From the NCBI RefSeq assembly GCF_002410825.1, contig NZ_DHOS01000073.1, positions 93,355 through 157,354 of the forward strand: a DNA stretch of 64,000 nucleotides, written 5' to 3'. Below, piece by piece: positions 35,089-44,028 of the stretch. Position 1 is the stretch's first letter. The number at the start of each line of letters is the position of its first letter. Below the pieces are notes generated by a model that was not told the DNA's origin, searched no databases, and worked only from the letters and a program-made list of their open reading frames with translations. The position numbers and the translations under genes were made by a program. Source of the stretch: Proteiniphilum sp. UBA5384 (GTDB lineage: Bacteria; Bacteroidota; Bacteroidia; Bacteroidales; Dysgonomonadaceae).

Positions 35089-35706
35089 TTAACGTTGTAA
35101 AACCAGTTCAAAGGTGCGTAGTCCGGAATAAGTATTGATAAAAAGCCGGAAAGGAACGGAAGAAGTGGTTGTTTGATTCCTTAAATCAGAGAGTAGGAAA
35201 GAGGCGTACATCTTTTTTGGATATCCCGGAGGATCGTTGTTCAAAGAGTGGCTGAAATAAAGATCTATAGATGAGGAAGAAGGATTCCGGAGCAGTGAAA
35301 CGCGATGAGGTGCGTTATAATATTCTGTCTCTATGATCAGGTTGAGGTAATCTCCGCCTACCCACACACTTTGGATATTTACCGGGTCATCCGAATAATT
35401 TTCAGGAAAACCATCCGATTGGATGGTGCCGGTAAAAATGGCAGTCACATAATTGATCCTGATCATGTTTTCTTCAATCGGGACATAATTGATGATGACA
35501 CGCTGCCCTTCTTCTGCCGAGAAATTATTAACTTTTTCCGGGATAAGTACGCGGCCGTTATCGAGTCTGAAACGAAAATTTGAATTTTCTACCAGCACTG
35601 TGGCAAAATCCACAAAATAACTGTCCATTCGTACCGACTCCTTTTCACATCCGGGCAGGAGGAAAAACAAGAATAATACCAGAAAAGAATAGACGCGACC
35701 TCTCAT
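35089..35706 (-). CDS. NigD-like lipoprotein
   Basis: This 205-aa protein has a lipoprotein signal (YSFLVLFLFFLLPGC, lipobox LPGC with Cys19). The N-terminal part DSYFVDFATVLVENSNFRFRLDNGRVLIP and the acidic C-terminal beta-rich part match NigD-like proteins, outer-membrane lipoproteins frequent in Bacteroidetes and named after a nigrescin-related gene; their role is unclear. It lies 7 bp downstream of the acyltransferase gene and is the last gene of the minus-strand PASTA-rluD-ddl-acyltransferase block. Confidence 0.82.
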   Translation of the reverse strand: MRGRVYSFLVLFLFFLLPGCEKESVRMDSYFVDFATVLVENSNFRFRLDNGRVLIPEKVNNFSAEEGQRVIINYVPIEENMIRINYVTAIFTGTIQSDGFPENYSDDPVNIQSVWVGGDYLNLIIETEYYNAPHRVSLLRNPSSSSIDLYFSHSLNNDPPGYPKKMYASFLLSDLRNQTTTSSVPFRLFINTYSGLRTFELVLQR

Positions 35707-35713
35707 TGTTCAT

Positions 35714-36874
35714 TTATTGTGCTTCCAGATAGTTTCGCACCGTATTCCCATACATCCCTATCATTTTTTCACGCAGAAAGGCGTCATCTCTGTTGGGAAT
35801 ATTTATCTTGTCTATTTGCTGCTGAAGATATTCATTAAAATTAGAGAGGTCTTCTTCCGTATATTGCGATGAGAACCGATTGGTACCCGTCATCAAGTCA
35901 TAAGCCACATAATTGAATGGCCGGAAAGCGTAATTACGGTAGATTTCCCTATCGACAAGAGAGGCTGCCTGCTTCAACAATTCATTTCTATCAGAGATTG
36001 TTTCGGCAAGGGCCTTTACTTCTTCGTCAATACATTTTCCAAACCGCAAAGAGACATATCCTTTGAATCCCCATATACTGGTAATGATATTCTCTATATC
36101 ATCTCCTTTTGTTTTTCTATAAGTCGGATCATCCCGTTTCAGCTGAAATTCCTTGGCCTTCAGATAGTCACACGGATCGAATTCGTATGAGATGGAAAGA
36201 GGGACGATATGCAGGTCTGTCAACGCACGCGCCGGGTTAGCGCTGTCGTGTAGAGTGAGCATCTTCAGTAAGCTTACCTGTGTTTTATCATTCGAATCCT
36301 TTGCCCGCCCTTCGCGTTGTGCAATCCATGCCGGTTGTTGTCTACGGTTTACGGTATCATGAATATACTCTGAAAGATGCGTGGATACTTCCAACATCTG
36401 GCGTACCGAAACACCCCGCTTCACAATGAAACTCTTGTTGAGCCGTACCACTTCCTCTATCCAGGGATAGATAAGCAGGTTATTGCCAATTGCGATCTCA
36501 GTAGTGATGTGATTTTGATCAATTAGAAGCATATTCAGGAAAGCAACATCCAATACTATATCCCGATGGTTCGAAATAAACAGGCAACCCTTTCCTTCGG
36601 GAAGGTTTTCCCAACCTTCTCCCTTCAATTCAGAAGTCGTCCTGATAATCAGTTGCTTCATTACCGGATAGATAATCTGGCGTTGAAAATCGTCCTTCGT
36701 TTTGCATTGTTTCAACACTTGGATAAACCTTTCCCATGTGGGGAAGGCCTGTAACACGAATGCCTCTGCCGCACGTCTGAAGTAATTATTGGCGATGAGA
36801 CTGGAAATGGTTGCCGGAACTTCATTATCCAGAATCGGGCTGATATCTTCGAATCTGTTTTTTGTCTCTGTCAT
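35714..36874 (-). CDS. 1-acyl-glycerol-3-phosphate acyltransferase-like (PlsC) protein
   Basis: This 386-aa protein has a PlsC-type acyltransferase domain in the middle (about 95-260). Block I reads ISNHRDIVLD, with five residues between His and the last Asp, rather than the standard four of HX4D. AWIAQREGRAKD looks like the block III Arg-rich region with EGR, and LHIVPLSISYEFDP is block IV. It probably adds an acyl chain to a glycerophosphate or another envelope lipid. It lies 14 bp downstream of ddl in a block of envelope genes. I recall the order rluD-ddl-acyltransferase from other Bacteroidales. Confidence 0.86.
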   Translation of the reverse strand: MTETKNRFEDISPILDNEVPATISSLIANNYFRRAAEAFVLQAFPTWERFIQVLKQCKTKDDFQRQIIYPVMKQLIIRTTSELKGEGWENLPEGKGCLFISNHRDIVLDVAFLNMLLIDQNHITTEIAIGNNLLIYPWIEEVVRLNKSFIVKRGVSVRQMLEVSTHLSEYIHDTVNRRQQPAWIAQREGRAKDSNDKTQVSLLKMLTLHDSANPARALTDLHIVPLSISYEFDPCDYLKAKEFQLKRDDPTYRKTKGDDIENIITSIWGFKGYVSLRFGKCIDEEVKALAETISDRNELLKQAASLVDREIYRNYAFRPFNYVAYDLMTGTNRFSSQYTEEDLSNFNEYLQQQIDKINIPNRDDAFLREKMIGMYGNTVRNYLEAQ

Positions 36875-36888
36875 AACATTCTAACGGA

Positions 36889-37869
36889 TTAAAAAGAGTA
36901 AGTTTCGATAATTGCTGTAATGATCTCTGTCATGGAGAGCCCTGCAGCGTTTACCTGTTGAGGGATAAAACTGGTGGAAGTCATTCCCGGTGTGGTGTTC
37001 ACCTCAAGGAGAACAGGTCCGTTACCGGTCAGAATGAAGTCGACCCGGATGATTCCCTTTGCACCGACCAGACGATAAATCTTTTCGGTCTTATGTTGAA
37101 TCGCTAAAGTAATTTCTTCGGGAAGCCGCGCAGGTGTGATCTCTTCTACCTGGCCATTATATTTTGCGTCAAAATCGAAAAACTCGTTGGAGGTAACCAC
37201 TTCTGTGAGGGGTAATACCGTAATGCCCATACTAGTCCCAAAGCAACCGCAGGTTACCTCTGTTCCTTGCAGGAAACTTTCTATGATTACTTCCGGTGCT
37301 TCCCGGAAAGCTGTAATAACGGCATTGTCAAGTTGAGAACTTTCCTTCACTTTGGTGATGGCAAAACTTGAACCGCCCAGATTGGGTTTTACGAATAGTG
37401 GCAACCCCAATGTAGAGATAATTTCGTTGATCCTGTAAGGATCGTTCTTCCGCAAAAGAATCGAGTCGGCTACATCAATACCAAAACTTTTTAAAAAACT
37501 GTTGCAGATGAATTTATTGAATGTCAGGGCTGACGCCAGTACGCCACAATTTGAATAGGGGATACCCATCATATCGAAATAGCCTTGAATTACACCATCT
37601 TCTCCCGGAGTTCCGTGGATGGTAATATAGGCAAAATGGAACCTGATATTTTTGCCATCGCTGTCGGTAAAGCTGAAATTGTTCTTGTCTATAGGGTAAA
37701 CACAGTCCGGAGCTTCTACTTCCCAAGAGTTACGGTCTATTTTTACCTTGTAGACATTGTATTTCTCCTTGTCGATAAAGGAAAAAATACCGGCGGCACT
37801 CTTCTCGGATATTACGAATTCCGAAGAATAACCTCCCCATACAATAGCTATATTCTTTTTTATCATCAT
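36889..37869 (-). CDS. ddl: D-alanine--D-alanine ligase
   Basis: Ddl (326 aa from ATG 37869) joins two D-alanines with ATP for peptidoglycan precursors. The start MMIKKNIAIVWGGYSSEFVIS is typical, and either of the adjacent ATGs (37869, 37866) could be used; a further upstream TTG would overlap rluD more. ATP-grasp motifs are LPLFVKPNLGGSSFAI, EVTCGCFG, FFDFDAKYNG (omega loop), and IRVDFIL then LLEVNTTPGMTSTSFIPQQ with the metal-binding Glu and Asn. It overlaps or abuts rluD, consistent with co-transcription. Confidence 0.95.
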   Translation of the reverse strand: MMIKKNIAIVWGGYSSEFVISEKSAAGIFSFIDKEKYNVYKVKIDRNSWEVEAPDCVYPIDKNNFSFTDSDGKNIRFHFAYITIHGTPGEDGVIQGYFDMMGIPYSNCGVLASALTFNKFICNSFLKSFGIDVADSILLRKNDPYRINEIISTLGLPLFVKPNLGGSSFAITKVKESSQLDNAVITAFREAPEVIIESFLQGTEVTCGCFGTSMGITVLPLTEVVTSNEFFDFDAKYNGQVEEITPARLPEEITLAIQHKTEKIYRLVGAKGIIRVDFILTGNGPVLLEVNTTPGMTSTSFIPQQVNAAGLSMTEIITAIIETYSF

Positions 37870-37876
37870 ATCATCA

Positions 37877-38959
37877 TTATTTCCCAACCTTACTGTATGC
37901 TCTCCATTTATCGATTACCGATTGCATATCTTCAGGGATATTGCTTTCAAAGAAAAGTTCATTACCCGTGGAGGGATGAATGAACCCTAATGTCTGTGCG
38001 TGCAAGCATTGCCGGGGGCACAGGTCGAAGCAATTATATACGAATTGTTTATATTTTGCGAAATGGGTTCCGCGAAGGATATCATTTCCTCCATATCGCT
38101 CATCGTTGAACAATGGGTGTCCTATATGTTTCATATGTACCCGGATCTGGTGTGTGCGTCCTGTTTCAAGCCGGCATTGCACCAATGTCACATAGCCAAA
38201 CCGCTCAAGCACACTATAGTGGGTGACAGCCGGTTTTCCATGCTCACCGTCGGGAAAAACCCGCATGCGCATGCGGTCGTTCGGGTCGCGTCCGATATTG
38301 CCTTCAATGGTACCGTGGTCGTCTGCCGGATTTCCCCATACCAAGGCTATGTACATCCTTTTTGTCTCTTTTCTGAAAAACTGGGCGGAGAGGGTAGTCT
38401 TGGCCACGGGTGTCTTGGCTACGAGCAGTAAGCCCGATGTATCTTTGTCGATCCTATGTACCAAACCCAGCCTTGGATCATTCATATCACTGATATTGTC
38501 ATGGTGAAGATGGTATGCTACCGCGTTGACAAGTGTTCCGGTATAGTTTCCGTGTCCGGGGTGTACTACCATGCCCGCAGGTTTGTTAATCACCATTAAC
38601 GCATCATCTTCATAAACAATGTCAAGGGGAATATTTTCCGGTATGATCTCCAGTTCCCGTCGTGGTTGATCCATCACGATAGAGATTACATCTAGCGGTT
38701 TTACCTTGTAGTTCGATTTAACCGGCTGTCCATTCACCAGGATGCAGTTTGCCTCAGCTGCCTGCTGGATGCGGTTTCGGGATATTCCCTCTATCCTGAC
38801 AGACAGGAATTTATCGATCCGAAGCATGTTTTGACCTTTGTCTGCTACAAACCTGTAATGCTCGAATTTCTGATTTTCGTTCCGGGATTCTTCCGCTATG
38901 GCATCATCATCTTCCGGTAAAAAATCGATATCGTCTAAATTCTGTTTCGTCACAAACAA
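37877..38959 (-). CDS. rluD: Ribosomal large subunit pseudouridine synthase RluD type
   Basis: This 360-aa RluA-family enzyme makes pseudouridines in 23S rRNA. An N-terminal S4 RNA-binding domain (about 47-95, MLRIDKFLSVRIEGISRNRIQQA) precedes the catalytic domain with the active-site Asp in GLVHRIDKDTSGLLLVAKT. LVQCRLETGRTHQIRVHMKHIGHPL is the conserved C-terminal motif. The acidic leader of about 35 residues is longer than in E. coli RluD. The gene follows the PASTA gene by 4 bp and precedes ddl. Confidence 0.94.
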   Translation of the reverse strand: MFVTKQNLDDIDFLPEDDDAIAEESRNENQKFEHYRFVADKGQNMLRIDKFLSVRIEGISRNRIQQAAEANCILVNGQPVKSNYKVKPLDVISIVMDQPRRELEIIPENIPLDIVYEDDALMVINKPAGMVVHPGHGNYTGTLVNAVAYHLHHDNISDMNDPRLGLVHRIDKDTSGLLLVAKTPVAKTTLSAQFFRKETKRMYIALVWGNPADDHGTIEGNIGRDPNDRMRMRVFPDGEHGKPAVTHYSVLERFGYVTLVQCRLETGRTHQIRVHMKHIGHPLFNDERYGGNDILRGTHFAKYKQFVYNCFDLCPRQCLHAQTLGFIHPSTGNELFFESNIPEDMQSVIDKWRAYSKVGK

Positions 38960-38963
38960 TCAG

Positions 38964-39623
38964 TTAGAAAAATGAATCGTCTATCCCTCCATCGCCTTCC
39001 GGTTGAGAATTGCCGCTTAACCGTCCGGGCGGTACAATATATTCGTTGTCGATTTTCAATGAATCGGCAAGTATCCCACTGGTAACCACCAGAGTGAGAG
39101 GAGAGCCGGCCGGCACCTTTTCTTCGGCTATCAACCTTTTCCCTCTGTATTCCACAGCTACCACCAGCCCGGAATATTCAGCCGGTACTTCCTGAATGGA
39201 TATCTGATTAAATCCCAGTGAGTTTAACAATGCTGATGCTTGCCGGGACGAGTAGTCCGCCAATTCCGGCACTGCAATCATCTGAGGATTCTTTGAGTAT
39301 ATTGTCAAATAAATGGCACGTCCCTCTTTTACTTTATTACCAGCCTTGGGTGTTTGATCTATGATGGCTCCGGGTACGGCGTCACGATGGTAGACGGAGT
39401 CTACGATCTCGGCATGGAGACCCTTGCCCTTGAGTATAGTATTGGCTTCCTCGATTTGAAGATTTTCAAGAGCAGGTACAATCACATTTTGCCCATGTCT
39501 TGTATAGATGTTTAAGAGCAGCAATGCCAGTATAATAAGTAATATACCGCTGGCTATAATCAGCAACAGATTTTTTACAATACCGTCGCTAAAGAAAGAT
39601 ATTTTAGTCTGTTTTTTACTCAT
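38964..39623 (-). CDS. PASTA-domain membrane protein
   Basis: This 219-aa protein has one transmembrane helix (LLLIIASGILLIILALLLLNIY, about 16-37) and an extracytoplasmic part with three PASTA-like repeats (about 45-110, 113-180, then a short third), for example IVPALENLQIEEANTILKGKGL and VPELADYSSRQASALLNSLGF. Unlike PASTA proteins of Firmicutes, it carries no kinase or transpeptidase domain. PASTA units can bind peptidoglycan fragments. It is the first gene of the rluD-ddl block and has a TACTTTTG box upstream. Confidence 0.9.
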   Translation of the reverse strand: MSKKQTKISFFSDGIVKNLLLIIASGILLIILALLLLNIYTRHGQNVIVPALENLQIEEANTILKGKGLHAEIVDSVYHRDAVPGAIIDQTPKAGNKVKEGRAIYLTIYSKNPQMIAVPELADYSSRQASALLNSLGFNQISIQEVPAEYSGLVVAVEYRGKRLIAEEKVPAGSPLTLVVTSGILADSLKIDNEYIVPPGRLSGNSQPEGDGGIDDSFF

Positions 39624-39661
39624 AACAATCGCTCATAAGGACGTATGCACATACAGAGATA

Positions 39662-39669
39662 CAAAAGTA
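39662..39669 (-). promoter_or_regulatory. -7 box upstream of the PASTA gene
   Basis: The minus strand reads TACTTTTG, matching TAnnTTTG, 38 bp before the start codon. Confidence 0.42.
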
Positions 39670-39750
39670 GTAAAAATAATGAGAGTGGGAGGGTAGAGTT
39701 ATGGAAAAAGAAAGACGAATACATTTTATATTATATAGGTTAGAATAAAC

Positions 39751-39787
39751 AAAAAACAGGAATAGCACTGTCCTATTCCTGTTTTTT
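39751..39787. terminator. Terminator downstream of rpmH
   Basis: AACAGGAATAG pairs with CTATTCCTGTT around a seven-base loop, with an A-run on the left and a T-run on the right. For rpmH, read on the minus strand, the A-run gives the U-tract. Confidence 0.85.
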
Positions 39788-39801
39788 TAATGATAAGTCT
39801 A

Positions 39802-39948
39802 TCAATATTCGTCCGACACGGTTAATTTTGCCCTGCCCTTTGAACGACGGGCAGCAAGCACTTTCCTTCCGTTTTTGGAAGCCATTCTGGAACGGAATCC
39901 GTGTTTATTCTTTCTCTTTCTGTTAGAGGGTTGAAATGTTCTTTTCAT
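39802..39948 (-). CDS. rpmH: 50S ribosomal protein L34
   Basis: L34 is 48 aa here: MKRTFQPSNRKRKNKHGFRS, then RMASKNGRKVLAARRSKGRA and KLTVSDEY. This is the full conserved L34 sequence, rich in Arg and Lys; it sits in the large ribosomal subunit. The ATG is at 39948 and the TGA at 39802-39804. It has a perfect promoter upstream (40004-40034) and a terminator downstream, so it is monocistronic. It is divergent from tRNA-Glu and rpsT. Confidence 0.96.
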   Translation of the reverse strand: MKRTFQPSNRKRKNKHGFRSRMASKNGRKVLAARRSKGRAKLTVSDEY

Positions 39949-40003
39949 ACGATTATTTTATTTTTTTTATTTCGTTGTATGGAATATTTGTCATAATGGC
40001 GTG

Positions 40004-40034
40004 CAAAATTAGACAAAATATTTGAAAGAACCAA
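40004..40034 (-). promoter_or_regulatory. Promoter of rpmH
   Basis: Read on the minus strand: TTG (40034-40032), a 20-bp spacer, TAATTTTG (40011-40004), both perfect. Transcription would start near 39997, leaving a leader of about 50 bases. Confidence 0.6.
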
Positions 40035-40135
40035 TCCGATGCGGAATAAAAATAGTTTTTTTCTATTTTTCAGCCCTTTATACAATTGCAATCAAAAAAT
40101 GGAGGAAATGAATGAAGAAATTTGAATGAAAAGTT

Positions 40136-40165
40136 TTGTGCTTTCAGAAAAACGTTCTATATTTG
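40136..40165 (+). promoter_or_regulatory. Promoter of tRNA-Glu and rpsT
   Basis: TTG (40136-40138), a 19-bp spacer and TATATTTG (40158-40165) form a perfect pair, about 51 bp upstream of the tRNA. Confidence 0.6.
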
Positions 40166-40216
40166 CACCCGCAATTGCGACAGCGAGATATTTAACAATA
40201 GGTTCACGCCTGAAAA

Positions 40217-40288
40217 GGCCCATTCGTCTATCGGTTAGGACGCAAGATTTTCATTCTTGAAAGAGGGGTTCGATTCCCCTATGGGCTA
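40217..40288 (+). tRNA. tRNA-Glu (anticodon TTC)
   Basis: The 72-nt cloverleaf has a 7-bp acceptor stem GGCCCAT / ATGGGCT with a G-U first pair. The anticodon stem is CAAGA / TCTTG, loop TTTTCAT, so the anticodon is TTC (Glu). The T arm is GAGGGGTTCGATTCCCCT-like. CCA is not encoded. It lies 37 bp before rpsT and may be processed from the same transcript. Confidence 0.96.
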
Positions 40289-40325
40289 CATTAATTGAAA
40301 AAATAAAACATACGCGTCAATAGAA

Positions 40326-40580
40326 ATGGCAAATCATAAATCATCTATAAAGAGAATCAGACAAGCTAAAGTTCGTCGTCTGTCTAATAGATATGTGTCA
40401 CGCACTACTAGGAATAAAGTGCGCGAATTACGTACCATCACTTCCAAAGAAGAGGCTCAGAAGATGTATCCCGAAGTTTGCTCTATGCTTGATAAGTTGG
40501 CAAAGAAGAACGTGATACACCAGAACAAGGCTAACAACCTCAAGTCGAAGTTAGCTTCTCATGTAAACAGTCTTAATTGA
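40326..40580 (+). CDS. rpsT: 30S ribosomal protein S20
   Basis: S20 (84 aa) is a primary 16S rRNA binding protein. The start MANHKSSIKRIRQAKVRRLS is characteristic, and the rest forms the three-helix bundle with KKNVIHQNKANNLKSKLASHV at the C-terminus. Length matches Bacteroidetes S20. It is transcribed with tRNA-Glu upstream and precedes the Dabb gene with no real gap (stop at 40580, next ATG at 40582). Confidence 0.96.
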   Translation: MANHKSSIKRIRQAKVRRLSNRYVSRTTRNKVRELRTITSKEEAQKMYPEVCSMLDKLAKKNVIHQNKANNLKSKLASHVNSLN

Positions 40581-40581
40581 G

Positions 40582-40887
40582 ATGATCCGGCATTTGGTAT
40601 TCTTTCAATTGGCCGAACAGGCTGAGGGGAATTCCAAAAAGGAAAACATCCTTATTATCAAGGAGAAATTAGAAGCTCTCAAGGAGGTAATATCTGTAAT
40701 ACGTAAGATAGAGGTCTTGTCGAATCATCCTTTGGCTTCTTCGGAAAATTATGATATTGTGCTCGACAGCGAGTTTGATTCGCTGGAAGATCTGGAATAT
40801 TATACGATCCATCCTGCCCATCAGGAAGTGACTGGATTTATAGCTAAGGTAAGGGTTGGCAGGGCAGCTATTGACTGCGAAATCTAA
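40582..40887 (+). CDS. Dabb (stress-responsive alpha/beta barrel) protein
   Basis: This 101-aa protein has the Dabb fold: MIRHLVFFQLAEQAEGNSK at the start, a central helix KEKLEALKEVISVIRKIEV, and SENYDIVLDSEFDSLEDLEYYTIHPAHQEVTGFI at the end. Dabb proteins form small dimeric barrels; most have no known enzyme function. The gene begins one base after rpsT and ends 16 bp before a strong terminator, so rpsT and this gene share a transcript. Start ATG 40582 is the only sensible choice. Confidence 0.92.
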   Translation: MIRHLVFFQLAEQAEGNSKKENILIIKEKLEALKEVISVIRKIEVLSNHPLASSENYDIVLDSEFDSLEDLEYYTIHPAHQEVTGFIAKVRVGRAAIDCEI

Positions 40888-40903
40888 GAGAGGTTTATTT
40901 TAA

Positions 40904-40946
40904 AATAACAATAAAAGCGGACAAATCGTCCGCTTTTATTGTTATT
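40904..40946 (+). terminator. Terminator after rpsT-Dabb
   Basis: A 19-bp perfect stem: AATAACAATAAAAGCGGAC (40904-40922) against its complement (40928-40946), with loop AAATC. The A/T-rich base provides U-tracts in both directions. Confidence 0.88.
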
Positions 40947-41030
40947 GGCTTTTTCTGGTATAGTAATCAGAGTTCTCTCCTATCGTTGGGTATCGACCCG
41001 GTAATGGTTCACTAAAAAAAACAAAAGGGA

Positions 41031-41061
41031 TTGGAAAAATGACTATTTTTTCGTACTTTTG
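41031..41061 (+). promoter_or_regulatory. Promoter of gyrB
   Basis: TTG (41031-41033), a 20-bp spacer and TACTTTTG (41054-41061), both perfect, about 75 bp before the gyrB ATG. Confidence 0.6.
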
Positions 41062-41135
41062 TTCAGTTTTGAAAAATTTATGGGATTATTAATAAATATC
41101 TGATTTATAGTCGATTTTAATATATACTGAAAGAA

Positions 41136-43094
41136 ATGTCAGAAGAAGAGAAAAAAAATGGAAGCGGAAATTATTCCGCACAAAATATTCAAGTACTCGA
41201 AGGGCTTGAAGCAGTACGTAAACGCCCTGCGATGTATATCGGGGATGTAAGCGAAAAGGGATTGCATCATTTGGTGTCTGAAGTAGTGGACAACTCTATT
41301 GATGAGGCCTTGGCCGGATACTGTTCCGAGATTGATGTGACTATCAACGAAGATAATTCCATTACTGTAAAAGACAACGGACGGGGTATTCCTGTAGATT
41401 ATCACGAGAAGGAAAAGAAATCGGCCTTAGAGGTTGTACTCACGGTGCTGCATGCAGGCGGTAAGTTTGATAAGGGAACTTATAAAGTGTCGGGTGGTCT
41501 TCATGGAGTGGGTGTTTCTTGCGTGAATGCGCTTTCTATTTATTTGAAAGCTGAAGTACATAAAGACGGCAAAGTCTATGTACAGGAATATTCAAAAGGG
41601 AAACCTTATGCCGATGTGAAGGTGGTAGGGGAGACTAACGAGACAGGTACCATCATTACCTTCAAACCGGATGATACTATTTTTATTACGACCGAATACA
41701 GGCACGATATATTAGCAACCCGCCTCCGTGAACTGGCTTACCTGAATGCCGGTATTACCCTTACACTGACCGATAGGCGGGTTTCTACCGAAGAGGGTAC
41801 TTTTAAGACAGACCGTTTTTATTCCGAAACGGGACTGGAAGAATTTGTTCGTTATATTGATAAAAATAAGGAACCGCTCATCCCGGAACCTATTCATATT
41901 ATTACCGAGAAAAGCGGTATTCCCATTGAAATTGCGCTTACTTATAATGATACGTATAATGAGAATATCCATTCTTATGTAAACAATATCAACACTATTG
42001 AAGGAGGAGCACATCTTACCGGTTTCAGACGTGGACTTTCACGTACACTCAAGAAATATGCCGAAGACTCCAAGATGCTTGAGAAAGTGAAAGTGGAGAT
42101 CAGTGGCGATGATTTCCGTGAAGGAATCACTGCCGTACTGTCAGTAAAGGTAGCCGAACCTCAGTTCGAGGGGCAAACCAAGACAAAATTGGGGAACAGT
42201 GAGGTAATAGGAGCGGTGGACCAGGCAACAGGAGAAGCCTTGAAAAATTATTTGGAGGAACATCCCAAAGAAGCCCGGGTAATTGTGGAAAAAGTTATCC
42301 TGGCGGCGACAGCACGTCAGGCGGCACGTAAAGCCCGTGAGATGGTACAGCGTAAATCGCCGCTCTCGGGAGCCGGATTGCCCGGAAAGCTGGCTGACTG
42401 TTCAAGCAAAGATCCGGTACAGAGCGAAATTTTCCTGGTAGAGGGTGATTCTGCAGGAGGAACGGCCAAACAAGGTCGTAACCGTATATTTCAGGCCATC
42501 CTTCCTTTACGCGGTAAAATCCTGAATGTGGAGAAAGCGATGCCGCATAAGGTGCTGGAAAGTGACGAAATCAAGAACATATATACCGCTTTAGGTGTTT
42601 CTATAGGGACCGAGGAAGATTCCAAAGAACTCAATATAGAACGATTGAGGTATCACAAGATTATTCTGATGACGGATGCTGATGTGGACGGTAGCCATAT
42701 TGATACCCTTATTCTTACTTTTTTCTTCCGTTATATGCGGCTACTGATAGAAAATGGATATGTCTATATAGCTACTCCACCTCTCTATCTTTGTAAGAAA
42801 GGTAAGGTTGAAGAGTATTGTTACAACGATCAGCAACGACAGGCCTTTATCAATAAATATGGAGAGGGTAACGAAAATGCTATTCATACGCAGCGTTATA
42901 AAGGTCTTGGGGAAATGAATGCCGAGCAACTCTGGGAAACAACAATGAATCCTGAGCACCGCACCCTGAAACAGGTGACAATTGAAAATGCTGCCGATGC
43001 AGATGTGATTTTCTCTATGTTGATGGGTGAAGAAGTGGCACCTCGCCGCGAGTTTATAGAAGAGAACGCAACATATGCCAATATAGATGCATAG
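41136..43094 (+). CDS. gyrB: DNA gyrase subunit B
   Basis: GyrB (652 aa) is the ATPase subunit of DNA gyrase, which introduces negative supercoils. The GHKL ATP site has EVVDNSIDEALAG (about 48-60) and VKDNGRGIPVD (about 79), plus HAGGKFDKGTYKVSGGLHGVG (about 106). The Toprim domain has EIFLVEGDSAGG and TDADVDGSHIDTL. The length matches Bacteroidetes gyrase B rather than ParE. A good promoter precedes it, and S66 peptidase, antiporter, M28 and sufE genes follow on the same strand. Confidence 0.97.
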   Translation: MSEEEKKNGSGNYSAQNIQVLEGLEAVRKRPAMYIGDVSEKGLHHLVSEVVDNSIDEALAGYCSEIDVTINEDNSITVKDNGRGIPVDYHEKEKKSALEVVLTVLHAGGKFDKGTYKVSGGLHGVGVSCVNALSIYLKAEVHKDGKVYVQEYSKGKPYADVKVVGETNETGTIITFKPDDTIFITTEYRHDILATRLRELAYLNAGITLTLTDRRVSTEEGTFKTDRFYSETGLEEFVRYIDKNKEPLIPEPIHIITEKSGIPIEIALTYNDTYNENIHSYVNNINTIEGGAHLTGFRRGLSRTLKKYAEDSKMLEKVKVEISGDDFREGITAVLSVKVAEPQFEGQTKTKLGNSEVIGAVDQATGEALKNYLEEHPKEARVIVEKVILAATARQAARKAREMVQRKSPLSGAGLPGKLADCSSKDPVQSEIFLVEGDSAGGTAKQGRNRIFQAILPLRGKILNVEKAMPHKVLESDEIKNIYTALGVSIGTEEDSKELNIERLRYHKIILMTDADVDGSHIDTLILTFFFRYMRLLIENGYVYIATPPLYLCKKGKVEEYCYNDQQRQAFINKYGEGNENAIHTQRYKGLGEMNAEQLWETTMNPEHRTLKQVTIENAADADVIFSMLMGEEVAPRREFIEENATYANIDA

Positions 43095-43108
43095 ATGATA
43101 ATAACCGG

Positions 43109-44014
43109 ATGAAGCGACCGCCAACACTGCACTTTAATGATAGAGCCGTCATTCTCTCCCCCGCGGGGAAAATAGAGGGTTATATTGTGCAGGATGCTGC
43201 GGATGTGTTGGAGAATTGGGGCCTTCGTCCGAAAATCAGTGAAAACGCCTTGTGTGACGAAGGGCGGTTCAGTGGTTCGGTAAAACAACGTCTTTCCGAT
43301 CTGCAAAATGCATTTGACGATCCGTTAATTAAACTTATCCTCTGTTCTCGTGGTGGTTACGGGATGATACATCTGATCGAGAAACTCAACTTTTCGGAGA
43401 TCAGGAAAAATCCAAAATGGGTGGTTGGTTATAGTGATATAACTTCACTTCATGCGGCGTTGCAGACCCATGGCATAGCGTCTCTTCACGGGCCGATGGC
43501 GCAGCATTTCTCTGATGAAGGAGCCGGAGACATATCGGTACGCTATACAAAAAGTATCTTGGCCGGTCAACCCGTAAAATACCGGATTCCTGTGGGAAAT
43601 AATTTCCCTTTGAATCGAAAAGGAAGTGCCAGAGGCAGATTATTTGGCGGAAACCTTTCGGTTTTCTGTAGTTTGTTGGGATCTAAGTACCTGAAAATTC
43701 CCCGTGGGGGTATATTATTCATTGAGGATATTGGAGAAGCGCCTTACCGTGTGGATCGAATGATTTATCAATTAAAACTTGCAGGAATATTCAGAAAAAT
43801 CAATGGTTTGATTGTCGGGCAGTTTACCGGTTATGAGGAGGATAATCTCATGTATGCCCCGTTACATCAATCTATTTGGGAGGCAGTCAACGAGTATGAT
43901 TTTCCTGTTTGCTTTAATTTTCCGGCAGGTCATGTGAGGTTGAATTTTCCGTTGCTCATGGGAGCAACAGCAATATTGAGAGTAGAAAATGATTTTAGTT
44001 CATTCGTACAATAA
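43109..44014 (+). CDS. S66 family LD-carboxypeptidase
   Basis: This 301-aa protein belongs to the LD-carboxypeptidase/MccF family, which trims the terminal D-Ala from tetrapeptides during peptidoglycan recycling. The catalytic Ser is in GYSDITSLHAA (about residue 112), the Glu in FIEDIGEAPYRVDRM (about 209), and the His in PAGHVRLNFPL (about 278). CSRGGYGMIHLIEKL is the oxyanion region. The start ATG is 14 bp after gyrB and there is no signal peptide, so it acts in the cytosol. Confidence 0.92.
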   Translation: MKRPPTLHFNDRAVILSPAGKIEGYIVQDAADVLENWGLRPKISENALCDEGRFSGSVKQRLSDLQNAFDDPLIKLILCSRGGYGMIHLIEKLNFSEIRKNPKWVVGYSDITSLHAALQTHGIASLHGPMAQHFSDEGAGDISVRYTKSILAGQPVKYRIPVGNNFPLNRKGSARGRLFGGNLSVFCSLLGSKYLKIPRGGILFIEDIGEAPYRVDRMIYQLKLAGIFRKINGLIVGQFTGYEEDNLMYAPLHQSIWEAVNEYDFPVCFNFPAGHVRLNFPLLMGATAILRVENDFSSFVQ

Positions 44015-44028
44015 ACGAATATAAGAAG

